Below, in pieces: positions 6,089 to 14,424 of a stretch of 17,773 bases of DNA. The stretch comes from Bacillota bacterium (lineage in GTDB: Bacteria > Bacillota > Dethiobacteria > DTU022), in contig JAAYGO010000266.1 in NCBI GenBank assembly GCA_012727685.1, positions 1 through 17,773 of the forward strand. The letters are read 5' to 3'. The first letter of the stretch is position 1; each line of letters opens with the position of its first letter. Under the pieces are notes generated by a model. The model made no database searches and was not told where the DNA came from. It was given only the letters and a program-made list of their open reading frames with translations. The translations under genes were made by a program, and so were the position numbers.

Positions 6089-7792
6089 TTATTTTTGCTT
6101 GAATTTACGGGCGCGCTCGAGGAGGCTGTCCACGTGCTGCAGGCCGATATCGTCGATGGCGGCGCCGTCAAGCATGCGGGCCAGTTCGGCGCGCCGTTCT
6201 TCTTCCGGCAGCATGACGCCGCGCGTGAGGGTCCGCTCTCCCGCTTGTTCTTTGTAGAGCAGGATATGGTTATCGGCCATGGCGGCGATTTGCGGGCTGT
6301 GCGTGACACAGATGACCTGGTGATGCCGCGCCACCAGGGCCAGCTTTTCCGCCACCGCCTGGATCGTAGCCCCGCCAATGCCGGCATCCACCTCGTCGAA
6401 GATCAACGTGGGGATCCGGTCCTCGCTGGCCAGGATCGTTTTTAGCGCCAGCATGACCCGGGACATTTCGCCGCCGGAGATGATCTTGGCCAGGGGTTTG
6501 ACCTCTTCACCGGGGTTGGCGGAGAAGAGGAATTCCACCTGGTCCATGCCGCGGGGCGAGAAAGATTGCCGCTCGCGAATATCGATGCTGAAGCGGGCGC
6601 TGGGCAGGGCCAGTTCCTTTAAGGCAGATTCAACCATTTTCTCCAGGCCGGCGGCAAGCTCCCGGCGCATTTTCCTCAGCTCCAGGGAGGCCGCCGTGAG
6701 CTCATCTTCCACCCCGCGCAGCTCTTCTTCCAACTGCCGGGCCAGGGTTTCGCTATTTTTTAGCCTTTCCAGCTCCGCCTCTGTTTCAGCCGCAAATTGC
6801 AGCACCTCTTCCACTGTCTTGCCGTATTTCCGCTTTAAAGCGCGGATCTGGTTCAGCCGTTCCTGGATGGCAACCAGCTCCGCGGGATCAAAATCGATCT
6901 TCGACTGGTAGTCGCGCAGTTCCAGCGACAGCTCCTCGATCTGGGCGGCGGCACTTTCCAGCAACGCCACCAGGGGGGCCAGGGCGGCATCGATGGCTGC
7001 GGCTTCGCTTAAAGCGCCGCGGATATCGGACAAGATATCGTAGGCAGCCTTAACCCCGCTGCTGTCCGCACCGCCGTAAATTTCGCTGTACGCTCTGGCC
7101 ACAATGGCGCGCAGCTTTTCGGCATGGGCGAGAATTTTTTCCCTGCTGTCCAGCTCTTCTTCCTCGCCGGGTTTAAGCTGTGCCCGGCTAATTTCCTGTA
7201 GCTGGTAGGAGAGAATATCCATGCGCCTCTCGCGGGCTGCGCTGTCTGAACCGAGGGCTTCCAGATCGCCCTTGAGCTGCTGCCGCTTTTGATAGAGGGA
7301 GGCCACCCTGGTGAGGGCGCCGGCCAGCGCAGTTCCGCCGAAGGAATCGAGCAAATCGAGATGGGCCTCGGGACGCAGCAGCGACTGGTGCTGGTGCTGG
7401 CCGTGCAAATCGATCAGATCCCGGCCCAGTTCTTTCAGGAAAGAGAGAGGCACCGTCCTCCCCTGGACCCGCCCAACGCTGCGCCCGCTCCGGGAGAGCT
7501 CCCGGGAGACGATCAGCTCTTCATCCACCTCGAGACCGGCCTCCGCGAGGAGAGAGTGCAGCGGCGAATCGCTCCCCGGCAGCGGTGTAAAGATGCCCTC
7601 CACCAGGGCCGTATCCGCACCGCGGCGCACCTGTTCCGCCGTAGCCCGCTCACCGAGCAGCAGATTGATGGCGCCGATCACGATCGATTTTCCAGCCCCC
7701 GTTTCCCCGCTGAGCACGTTTAAGCCCTGCGTCAGGGAAAGGTTAAGCTCCTCGATCAAAGCGTAATTGGAAACACGCAGCTCTCGCAGCAT
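6089..7792 (-). CDS. recN: DNA repair protein RecN
   Basis: This is an SMC-like ATPase that gathers broken DNA ends during double-strand break repair. The 567 residues fit the family. Walker A is GETGAGKS (29-36). A long coiled-coil middle (about 160-370) is broken by a short conserved hinge. The C-terminal ATPase half has the ABC signature ISGGEMSRVMLAL, then Walker B TLIFDEVDAGIGG and the H-loop region VICVTHSPQIAA. The ATG start is backed by GGAGGG about 8 bases upstream. It is 83 bases from nadK, and this gap holds only a 6-bp hairpin (7852-7866). Firmicutes usually have argR/ahrC just before recN, but here there is none. The stop codon abuts the 32-bp inverted repeat. Confidence 0.97.
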   Translation of the reverse strand: MLRELRVSNYALIEELNLSLTQGLNVLSGETGAGKSIVIGAINLLLGERATAEQVRRGADTALVEGIFTPLPGSDSPLHSLLAEAGLEVDEELIVSRELSRSGRSVGRVQGRTVPLSFLKELGRDLIDLHGQHQHQSLLRPEAHLDLLDSFGGTALAGALTRVASLYQKRQQLKGDLEALGSDSAARERRMDILSYQLQEISRAQLKPGEEEELDSREKILAHAEKLRAIVARAYSEIYGGADSSGVKAAYDILSDIRGALSEAAAIDAALAPLVALLESAAAQIEELSLELRDYQSKIDFDPAELVAIQERLNQIRALKRKYGKTVEEVLQFAAETEAELERLKNSETLARQLEEELRGVEDELTAASLELRKMRRELAAGLEKMVESALKELALPSARFSIDIRERQSFSPRGMDQVEFLFSANPGEEVKPLAKIISGGEMSRVMLALKTILASEDRIPTLIFDEVDAGIGGATIQAVAEKLALVARHHQVICVTHSPQIAAMADNHILLYKEQAGERTLTRGVMLPEEERRAELARMLDGAAIDDIGLQHVDSLLERARKFKQK

Positions 7793-7875
7793 CTTCTTCC
7801 CTCCGCTTCCCCACCAGATTTTTCAAAATAGACGATAACAAATCCAGGCCGGGCGAAGGTTTCGCCGTGCTTTGA

Positions 7876-8730
7876 TCAGCCTTTCAGCTTTTGGCGCAGC
7901 AGCCGGTAGAAAGAAGTATCGGCAAATTGGACCAGCTTTACTCTCTGCGCGGCGCGCCTGACCGTGATGGTATCCTTGTCCTCCAGGGTGAGGCCGACCT
8001 GTCCATCGGCCGTCAGCACCGCCTGCGACTGCCGGGAATGCACATTTAATTGCACCGATTCGGATCCGGTGATAATCACCGCCCGGTTGTAAAGGCTGTG
8101 CGGGCAGATGGGGATAATAATCAGCAGCTCCAGGACGGGGTTGATGATGGGCCCTCCGGCCGAAAGGGAATAGCCGGTTGAACCGGTCGGGGAGGCCACC
8201 ACGATCCCGTCGCCGGTGTAGCTCTCCAAAAATTCATGGTTTATATACGTATCGAGCTTAATGATCCGCGAAAAGGGCCCCCGCGAGATCACGATATCAT
8301 TCAACGCCAGATGGCGTGCCTGCTCCTTCCCGCCGCGGCACACGATCGCCTCCAGCATCATCCGCTCCCGGTACTCGTACTGGCCTGAAAGCAGATACTG
8401 CAGGTAGCGGTCCATTTGCTCCACTTCGATTTCCGCCAGAAAACCTTTATGCCCGACGTTAATGCCCAGGATAGGGATCTCCCAATGGGCCAGGTCGCGG
8501 GCGGCACGCAGGATGGTGCCGTCTCCCCCCACCACAATAATCAGATCGATTAAATCCGGCCAGGCGGCCAGTTCACTGGCCAGCGAAGTGCCGGCCGGAA
8601 AATTGGTCTGTTTTCGGTCCGCCGTGTAGAGGGCAATATTTCGCCCCCGGAAAAAGGCATGGATCTGTTCCACCACCAGTGCCGTATTTTCTTTTTCCCA
8701 ATTGGGGATCAGGCCGATCCCTTTGATCAT
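7876..8730 (-). CDS. nadK: NAD kinase (ATP/polyphosphate-dependent)
   Basis: The enzyme phosphorylates NAD to NADP in the cytosol. The 284 residues include the catalytic GGDGT (68-72), LNDIVISRG (143-151) and the family hallmark stretch GDGIVVASPTGSTGYSLSAG (173-192), followed by PICPHSL. All key motifs are intact. Its ATG overlaps the stop of the upstream membrane-protein gene by 4 bases (ATGA), so the two are translationally coupled. The neighbours tlyA and recN are its usual company in both Firmicutes and Actinobacteria. Confidence 0.97.
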   Translation of the reverse strand: MIKGIGLIPNWEKENTALVVEQIHAFFRGRNIALYTADRKQTNFPAGTSLASELAAWPDLIDLIIVVGGDGTILRAARDLAHWEIPILGINVGHKGFLAEIEVEQMDRYLQYLLSGQYEYRERMMLEAIVCRGGKEQARHLALNDIVISRGPFSRIIKLDTYINHEFLESYTGDGIVVASPTGSTGYSLSAGGPIINPVLELLIIIPICPHSLYNRAVIITGSESVQLNVHSRQSQAVLTADGQVGLTLEDKDTITVRRAAQRVKLVQFADTSFYRLLRQKLKG

Positions 8731-9275
8731 AGAAATCCTCCTTCGAACAGGTAACGGAATAAGAGCACCAATGCTACGATGATGATTAAAATCAGCCCGA
8801 GCCGCATCAACAGGTAATTGCGGGCGCTGCTTCCCGCGCCCTCTTCAAAGGCAAACTTAAGTTCCATTAGCTCATCCTTTTCCTCTTCGTAGAGAAAAAA
8901 GCCGTGCGGCTGGTAAACCAGTTGATCCAGAAGCAGGGCTTCGCGCCCCGCTGCCCTAGCGGCTGATGAAGCACCATCTCCTTTGATCACGCGCACCAGG
9001 TAGCTCTTTCCGCCCCTGGTCACGGTGAAGTTCCCTTCCCAGGTGAAGCCCTTCTCCTTCTGGTCGCAGATGACTTTAACCGGCACGGTGGGGTGAATTT
9101 CCTCCAGTTTATAACCCTGGAGCTGCAGTTTCCGCCAGGCCTTGAGTTCGCGCCGGGTGAGCTGATTGCCCGGCCGCCGGCTCCGGCGCTGCTTCGGTTT
9201 GCGCCGCTGCTTAAGATAATAGATTAGAAAAGCGCTGCAAAGCAGTAACAGCAGGATGTAATCAAGAGGCCGCAC
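8727..9275 (-). CDS. Uncharacterised bitopic/two-TM protein between tlyA and nadK
   Basis: I do not recognise this 182-residue protein. It has a short N-terminal membrane segment (about residues 5-21) and a very basic stretch rich in Arg/Lys (22-50). A soluble alpha/beta-looking domain follows (about 50-145), with GNFTVTRGGKSYLVRVIKGD and a conserved-looking Glu-rich end (YEEEKDELMEL). A C-terminal membrane segment spans about 155-177. By the positive-inside rule both ends of the loop are probably cytoplasmic. The start is GTG, with GGAGGG 6 bases upstream. It overlaps nadK by 4 bases and lies 62 bases after tlyA, so it belongs to the same transcript. The soluble part could be a small nuclease-like or NERD-like domain, but I see no catalytic motif that proves it. 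Confidence 0.8.
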   Translation of the reverse strand: MRPLDYILLLLLCSAFLIYYLKQRRKPKQRRSRRPGNQLTRRELKAWRKLQLQGYKLEEIHPTVPVKVICDQKEKGFTWEGNFTVTRGGKSYLVRVIKGDGASSAARAAGREALLLDQLVYQPHGFFLYEEEKDELMELKFAFEEGAGSSARNYLLMRLGLILIIIVALVLLFRYLFEGGFL

Positions 9276-9337
9276 AACATTCCCTCCGGGGAAAGGCAGT
9301 AGCGGGTCTCAAGCCGTCGCAAGTCCTGGGAGCCGCT

Positions 9338-10189
9338 TTATTTATTCCCGGGATCCCGGGCTTTGCGCCGGTGTGCCCGCGCCACAACCGCATCGACAAG
9401 GGCTTCCAGATTTTCCGGGCAGGCGCAGGCGGCGTCGCCGGCCCGGCCGCCAGCCCGGCCGTAAAGAAAAAACTCCAGATTGCCCTGGGGCCCCGGCCAG
9501 CGCGAATCGGTTAAACCAGCGCAGCAGTAACCGCTTTCGCAGGCCGCGCGAATTGCTTCCAGCAGCACGGCCCGGTGCAGCCCGGGATCGCGGATTACCC
9601 CGCGCCCCCGGTCCGCCTCTGCGCGCCCCGCCTCAAACTGCGGCTTGACCAGGGCTAAAACTGCCGGCACCCCCGCCGCGTACAGCACCGGCAGGACCAG
9701 CTTCAGCGAAATAAAAGAAACATCCACCGTGGCGAGCTGGGGGACTTCCGGGAGATGCTCGCGCTTTAAGTGCCGCACGTTGAAGCGCTCCAGCACCGTG
9801 ACCCGGGGGTCATTGCGCAGGCGCCAGTGAAGCTGGCCGTAGCCCACATCGAGGGCGTAAACCCGCTTCGCTCCCCTGGCCAGCAGGCAATCGGTGAAAC
9901 CGCCGGTGGAGGCGCCGACGTCGAGCACAACCAGACCTTCGATCTCAATTTTTAAGTCTGCCAGCGCGCCTTCCAGCTTCAGCCCGCCCCGGCTCACATA
10001 GGGGTTTTGAGGTTCCAGCAGGGTCACGGACGCCTCCGGGGAAATTAAGGTCCCCGGTTTGTCGCAGACCCGGCCGTCCACCAGGACCCGCCCGGCCATG
10101 ATCTCCGCCTGTGCCCGGCTGCGGGTCAGGCCAGGGTTTCTTTCCAGCAGCAGCAGATCGAGGCGCCGGGATGAGCCCTCTTTTTTCAC
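9338..10189 (-). CDS. tlyA: TlyA family rRNA 2'-O-methyltransferase (16S/23S) / hemolysin-like
   Basis: TlyA proteins methylate rRNA ribose 2'-OH groups using S-adenosylmethionine, and in mycobacteria this governs capreomycin sensitivity. The 283 residues hold an N-terminal S4 RNA-binding domain (about 7-65, RLDLLLLERNPGLTRSRAQA onwards), the conserved PYVSRGGLKLEGAL linker (63-76) and an FtsJ-like methyltransferase domain. That domain has the SAM motif VLDVGASTGGFTD (88-100), then TVDVSFISL (154-162) and LVKPQFE (180-186). The GTG start overlaps the dxs stop as GTGA. The C-terminal tail (about 245-283) is Ala/Arg rich and divergent. Pairing with dxs is common in Firmicutes. Confidence 0.95.
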   Translation of the reverse strand: MKKEGSSRRLDLLLLERNPGLTRSRAQAEIMAGRVLVDGRVCDKPGTLISPEASVTLLEPQNPYVSRGGLKLEGALADLKIEIEGLVVLDVGASTGGFTDCLLARGAKRVYALDVGYGQLHWRLRNDPRVTVLERFNVRHLKREHLPEVPQLATVDVSFISLKLVLPVLYAAGVPAVLALVKPQFEAGRAEADRGRGVIRDPGLHRAVLLEAIRAACESGYCCAGLTDSRWPGPQGNLEFFLYGRAGGRAGDAACACPENLEALVDAVVARAHRRKARDPGNK

Positions 10190-12090
10190 AACGCCCCTCT
10201 GGCCTCCTTTTTCCCGGCTTTCCCGGTAAATGCGAGGACTGCATCATAAATGCCCGCCGCATCGAGGCCATAGCGCGAGAGCAAGGCCGCCCGCGGGCCC
10301 TGCTCCACGTAACGATCGTCAATACCGAGCTGTTTAATGGGCATATAAAGCCCGTTACGGGTGAGCAAAGCCGACACGGCACTGCCAAAACCGCCGCTTA
10401 AAACATTTTCCTCCACCGTGATCACCCGCCCGCAGCGCCGGGCCCAGTACACGATCAGCTCCCGGTCAAGGGGCTTGATAAAACGGGCATTGATCACGCA
10501 GGCCCGCACGCCGTCCCGGCCTAGCCTTTCCGCCGCCGCCAGGGCGGCGTTGACTACCGTGCCCGCGCCAATGATCAGCAGGTCTTCTCCTTCGCGCAAG
10601 AGCTCCCCTTTCCCCCACGGAAGGAGATGGGGCTCCGCCAGTTCCACGCCCTCGCCGTGAGCCCGCGGGTAACGGAGCGCCGCCGGTCCGGGGGCGCCGT
10701 ACACGGCCGTGTAGAGCATATGCTGCAGCTCGTCTTCATTCCGGGGCGCCATTAAGCCCAGGTTGGGAATGCTGCTCAAGAAGGATATATCAAAGAGGCC
10801 CTGGTGAGTTTCGCCGTCTTCACCGACAATGCCGGCCCGGTCCACGGCGAAGACAACGGGAAGATTCTGCAGGCAGACGTCATGGACAATTTGGTCATAG
10901 GCGCGCTGCAAAAATGTGCTGTAGATGGCCACAACCGGCTTTAAGCCGCCGGCGGCCATGGCTGCGGCCATGGTCACCCCGTGCTGTTCGGCGATCCCCA
11001 CATCGTAGAAGCGGTCCGGAAAAGCCTCGGCAAATTTTTTCAAACCGGTGCCGCTGGCCATCGCCGCAGTGATCGCCACAATCTTCTCGTTTTCACCGCC
11101 CAGGCGCAACATGGTGCGGCCGAATACCTGGGTGTATGTAGGCTTTTTCCCCGGGCTGTGAGGCACGCCGTTCGTCAAGTCAAACGGCCCGATGCCGTGG
11201 AAACGCTCTGGAGCCGCCTCGGCAAAGCGGTAGCCTTTTCCTTTTTCCGTCACCACGTGCACCAGGGTCGGCCCCTTCATCCGGGCCGCCTGCCGGAAAA
11301 TCCTTTGCATCGCCACGATATTGTGGCCGTCCACGGGACCAAAATAGGTGAGGCCCAGCTCCTCAAAAATCATCCCCGGCGCGACCAGGTATTTCAAGCC
11401 GCCCTTGATCCGCTCGGCCGAATCAACCATTTTATCGCCCAAGACGGGAATCCGCTTGACCAACTGTTCGACCCCGGCCTTAAAGCGCGAGTACTTCGGA
11501 TCGGAGCGGATCCGGCCCAGGTATTCAGCCATGCCGCCCACGTTTGAACCGATCGACATCTTGTTGTCATTGAGGACCACCATCAGGTCAGCCTTGATAT
11601 CGCCGGCATGGTTCAACGCTTCGTAAGCCATCCCGCCGGTAAAAGCGCCGTCGCCGATGACGGCGATCACCTTGTAGTCTTCGCCGCAGGCGTCGCGAGC
11701 CTTGGCCAGCCCCAAAGCGGCGGAAATGGAGGTGCTGCTGTGACCGGTGCCGAAGGGATCGTGTTCACTTTCGGAGGGTTTAGGGAAGCCGCTTAAACCG
11801 CCGTGTTGGCGCAAAGTCGGGAAGCGGTCCCATCGTCCGGTCAGCAGTTTGTGGGTGTAGCTCTGGTGGCCCACATCCCAGATAATGCGGTCGCGAGGGC
11901 TGTTAAAGGTGCTGTGCAGGGCGATGGTTAACTCCACCACCCCCAGGTTGGCCGCCAGGTGCCCTCCGTTATCGGCTACGGTGCGGATTAAGTAATGGCG
12001 GATTTTGGTCGCGAGGTCGTACAACTGCTCTTTAGTCATGTTCTTCAATGCATCGGGCAGGTTCATCCTGCTGATGAAGTCTTCATCCAC
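10186..12090 (-). CDS. dxs: 1-deoxy-D-xylulose-5-phosphate synthase
   Basis: This is the first enzyme of the MEP isoprenoid pathway: it condenses pyruvate and glyceraldehyde-3-phosphate with thiamine diphosphate. I chose the GTG at 12090 because it sits 8 bases after a strong GAGGTGAT Shine-Dalgarno and gives 634 residues, the usual length. The open frame runs on to 12303, but that extension overlaps oapA. Motifs seen are the His of TGHSSTSISAALG, the TPP site GDGAFTGGMAYEALNHAG with NDNKMSIG, the catalytic Glu in VGIAEQHG, and DRAGIVGEDGETHQGLFD. It starts 17 bases after oapA and overlaps tlyA by 4 bases. With ispA nearby, it supplies isoprenoid precursors for the same pathway. Confidence 0.98.
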   Translation of the reverse strand: MDEDFISRMNLPDALKNMTKEQLYDLATKIRHYLIRTVADNGGHLAANLGVVELTIALHSTFNSPRDRIIWDVGHQSYTHKLLTGRWDRFPTLRQHGGLSGFPKPSESEHDPFGTGHSSTSISAALGLAKARDACGEDYKVIAVIGDGAFTGGMAYEALNHAGDIKADLMVVLNDNKMSIGSNVGGMAEYLGRIRSDPKYSRFKAGVEQLVKRIPVLGDKMVDSAERIKGGLKYLVAPGMIFEELGLTYFGPVDGHNIVAMQRIFRQAARMKGPTLVHVVTEKGKGYRFAEAAPERFHGIGPFDLTNGVPHSPGKKPTYTQVFGRTMLRLGGENEKIVAITAAMASGTGLKKFAEAFPDRFYDVGIAEQHGVTMAAAMAAGGLKPVVAIYSTFLQRAYDQIVHDVCLQNLPVVFAVDRAGIVGEDGETHQGLFDISFLSSIPNLGLMAPRNEDELQHMLYTAVYGAPGPAALRYPRAHGEGVELAEPHLLPWGKGELLREGEDLLIIGAGTVVNAALAAAERLGRDGVRACVINARFIKPLDRELIVYWARRCGRVITVEENVLSGGFGSAVSALLTRNGLYMPIKQLGIDDRYVEQGPRAALLSRYGLDAAGIYDAVLAFTGKAGKKEARGAL

Positions 12091-12107
12091 TGCTCTATCA
12101 CCTCGCA

Positions 12108-12686
12108 CTAACGGCGTTTCTTCGGGGCCAACCAAAAAAACGCTTTTTCCAGACGGTTTAAAATCTTGCCGACAAGCAAAATTACTTCTGTGGAATGACT
12201 GATCGCCAGCGTCTTCCCCCAGGCCTTGCCGCCTACCGTAATGGCGGCCACCAGGGCGGTGAAAATTATGCCCGCGTAGAGCTCCGCCTGTCTGTACGGC
12301 CAAGCGGTAATGAGGCGCATAACAATAATGGCGGCAAGAGTGCCGCTGACAATGCCGCTGATATCACCAACCACGTCGTTGCAAAAATTGGCAACCTGGT
12401 CGGCATGCTGAACCAGGTAGACGCCGCGCCGCGCTCCGTCCACTTTCCGCGCCGCCTTGGCATTGAGGGGCGCCGGATCGGCAGCGGCGGCGGCCGTGCC
12501 GATCATGTCAAAAACGATCCCCAGTAAAATGACCATGGCCAGGATCAAAAATGAAACAGCCAGAGAATAGATGGCGCTCAGGATAATCCGGGCAATGAAA
12601 CCGAGCACAATGGCCAGGATAAAAGTCCACACCGTAATCAGCGGAACCCAGTGGTTTCCCCGGCGGTTTCGCTTTTGCTTCTTCAT
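12108..12686 (-). CDS. oapA: OapA, OLE RNA-associated membrane protein
   Basis: This is a 192-residue integral membrane protein with four hydrophobic segments (about 14-36, 40-62, 106-127 and 135-156) and strongly basic ends (KKQKRNRR at 2-9, KKRR at 189-192). The size, four-helix layout and position immediately 3' of the OLE RNA and before dxs match OapA. OapA binds OLE RNA and brings it to the membrane in Bacillus halodurans. Acidic residues Asp104 and Asp108 (NDVVGD) sit at the edge of the third segment. The ATG start has only a weak GGGAAG upstream. Known work links the OLE-OapA complex to tolerance of Mg2+, ethanol and cold stress. The identification rests on context plus topology, not on alignment. 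Confidence 0.85.
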   Translation of the reverse strand: MKKQKRNRRGNHWVPLITVWTFILAIVLGFIARIILSAIYSLAVSFLILAMVILLGIVFDMIGTAAAAADPAPLNAKAARKVDGARRGVYLVQHADQVANFCNDVVGDISGIVSGTLAAIIVMRLITAWPYRQAELYAGIIFTALVAAITVGGKAWGKTLAISHSTEVILLVGKILNRLEKAFFWLAPKKRR

Positions 12687-12716
12687 TTATCATTGGCTTC
12701 CCATCAATTGCTCAGT

Positions 12717-13305
12717 AAAAACAAACATAAGTGGCAGTATGCCAGGTAGACTTTGCGGCTTAGGTCCAGCAGGTTTTCCCGAATAATCACCTTTCGTTAC
12801 CGAAAAGGCAGTTCCCTTTTAAGATTATTCCTGCCGTGTCGCCACCGGCAGAACTGGATTACCACTGAGCTCGCACTTTAATCCCTGGCATACCTCTCTT
12901 AAGCGAGAGCAGTCTAGGAGATTTCCTCACTGACGCCTCTCCGTCCCCTAGCCTCTTTTGCAGAAGGGGTTTAAGGGTATGGTCATGTCGTCCATCCCCT
13001 CCGCCGCTTCCACTCAAGGCAGGCTACACTGTACACAGCTTCGAGCCGCATACAGGTTCTTCCCAAGCAGTAGTCATTTGTTTGTTAAACAATCCACCAC
13101 CGACATTGGGTCTCCACGAAAGCAGGGTCAACGCCTACATACCTTTGTAGATCGCCCCGTCTTTCTTAACTCCCAGCACCAGCTCCCAACTGGGCGTCGG
13201 CAGCCAGCACCAGGAACTTCATCGATGTGCCCTTAACGGATTTTTAGGCCCGTTTTCAGGGAGGCGGCGCCAACTAGAATACTGCACCACTTATGTTTGT
13301 TTTGC
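12717..13305 (-). ncRNA. ole: OLE RNA (ornate large extremophilic RNA)
   Basis: This is a 589-base stretch without a plausible gene, immediately before oapA. Its ends pair: 13303-13279 and 12740-12718 form a 17-bp helix, a 2-base bulge and 6 more bp (AAAACAAACATAAGTGG on the 5' side). Inside are several clear hairpins, for example 12781-12788 with 12823-12830 (8 bp) enclosing 12790-12796 with 12801-12807, and 12831-12836 with 12846-12851. An extended -10 sits 7 bases before the deduced 5' end. OLE RNAs are about 600 bases, lie in this isoprenoid/DNA-repair gene cluster and are followed by oapA, all as seen here. The RNA acts as a scaffold for a membrane ribonucleoprotein. I could not check the conserved core bases against the family model. 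Confidence 0.88.
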
Positions 13306-13311
13306 AAGAAC

Positions 13312-13340
13312 ATTATAACATAACCGTTACCGGTGCACAA
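13312..13340 (-). promoter_or_regulatory. Extended -10 promoter for OLE RNA
   Basis: On the minus strand, TGTTATAAT (13320-13312) is a perfect TATAAT with a TGn extension. Seventeen bases upstream is a partial -35, TTGTGC (13340-13335, 3 of 6). The predicted first base is G at 13305, two bases before the start of the terminal OLE helix. That register supports both the promoter and the OLE 5' end. It would allow OLE and downstream oapA-dxs to be made independently of xseA-folD. Confidence 0.7.
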
Positions 13341-13443
13341 CACAGGGCGCGGGCGATTCTCCCGCTGCGCCTGCCGCTGCTGATTCCGCTTAAAAAGAAG
13401 AAGGCTGCTTATTTGCGACCCCTTGGCTTAACCGTTCCATGGC

Positions 13444-14301
13444 TTAACTGTGCTGCAGCTCGCAGGCTGCCACCGTCTGTTTGCAGAGCACGGCGGTGGT
13501 CACCGAGCCGACCCCACCGGGGACCGGGGTAATCCGGGCCACGATGGGCTCCACCGAGGCAAAGTCCACATCGCCGCAGTATTTTCCGGGCTGATCGGGA
13601 TCCTCGTTAATGCCGACATCAATCACGATCTGACCCGGTTTCACGTATTTGCTGTCGATCATCTTCGCCCGCCCGATGGCCGCCACGAGAAGATCGGCTT
13701 CTGCGCAAACGGCAGGGAGGTTTTCAGTGCGCGAGTGGCAGATGGTCACGGTGGCATGTTCGCGCAGCAGCAGCATGGCCACCGGCTTGCCGACCACCAG
13801 GGAGCGGCCCACCACGACCACCCTTTTGCCCTTCAGGGCCACATTGTAATATTTGAGGATCTCCATGCAGGCCGTTGGCGTGCACGGAGGAAAGCCGGTT
13901 TGATCGTCGGCAAATACCTTGCCGGCGCCGGCCAGGGTCATGCAATCAACATCCTTTTCCACCGGAATCAGGGCGCGGATCTTCTTTTCGTTCAGGTGCT
14001 GCGGCAGAGGTGAAAACATGAGGATGCCGTGGATCTCCCTGTTCGCCGCCACCTCCTGCATCGCCTTTTCCAGGGTATCCTGGGCAACATCGGCGGGAAA
14101 CTCAAAAACTTCGTATGCCAGGCCAACCGCATCGCAGGTTTTTTTCGCGCCGCCTTCGTAGAACAGATCATCCGGGCGGGCGCCGACCCGCACGATCCCC
14201 AGTTTTGGGGTAATGCCCCTGGCTTTAAGGGCCTCGACCCTGGCGGCCACTTCGCCCTTGATCGCATCGGCTACCGCTTTGCCTTTTAAAAGTTCAGCCA
14301 T
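13444..14301 (-). CDS. folD: FolD-type methylenetetrahydrofolate dehydrogenase, cyclohydrolase residues missing
   Basis: The 285-residue protein has the FolD fold: Tyr48 in the substrate site, EKDVD (115-119), CTPTACMEIL, the Rossmann loop VVVVGRSLVVGKPVAMLLL, and PVPGGVGSVTTAVL near the end. Canonical FolD has YxxxK with the catalytic Lys four residues after Tyr (human Lys56, E. coli Lys54). Here that place is Ala52 (FYEGGAKK), though Lys lies at 53-54. The Gln of VQLPLP (human Gln100) is replaced by Phe96 (MFSPLP). Both residues are needed for cyclohydrolase activity, so I infer that it works mainly as the dehydrogenase. The ATG start has GGAGG 10 bases upstream. It follows fchA, a likely separate cyclohydrolase. 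Confidence 0.93.
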   Translation of the reverse strand: MAELLKGKAVADAIKGEVAARVEALKARGITPKLGIVRVGARPDDLFYEGGAKKTCDAVGLAYEVFEFPADVAQDTLEKAMQEVAANREIHGILMFSPLPQHLNEKKIRALIPVEKDVDCMTLAGAGKVFADDQTGFPPCTPTACMEILKYYNVALKGKRVVVVGRSLVVGKPVAMLLLREHATVTICHSRTENLPAVCAEADLLVAAIGRAKMIDSKYVKPGQIVIDVGINEDPDQPGKYCGDVDFASVEPIVARITPVPGGVGSVTTAVLCKQTVAACELQHS

Positions 14302-14424
14302 CTTATGTAAACCTCCGTTCCAATTTTTTTCATGAAGGCCTATCCTTTTTCAGGCCCAGGAACTGCTCATCCGCCGCGTCTGAAGCATTTCTCCGCCAGG
14401 GAGGCGGTCTCTCCCGTCCTTTCC

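Noticed and set aside
5980..6387. Minus-strand frame crossing the inverted repeat
   Set aside because: It is a frame-shifted shadow of recN that reads through the palindrome. The repeated peptide ends only reflect the two arms.
9347..9360. 14-base perfect palindrome CCCGGGATCCCGGG
   Set aside because: It lies within the last codons of tlyA in GC-rich DNA, has no loop or T-tract, and is most likely chance.
12091..12303. Upstream in-frame extension of dxs by 71 residues
   Set aside because: It overlaps oapA, lacks Dxs similarity, and the GTG at 12090 has a near-perfect Shine-Dalgarno and gives the normal family length.
12958..13236. 92-residue open frame inside the noncoding region
   Set aside because: It lies antisense within the OLE RNA, has no ribosome site worth noting and no domain. 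The region is explained by RNA structure.
13311..13443. Terminator after folD
   Set aside because: A GC hairpin near 13347-13364 exists but has no U-tract on the minus strand. The clear element here is the OLE promoter.
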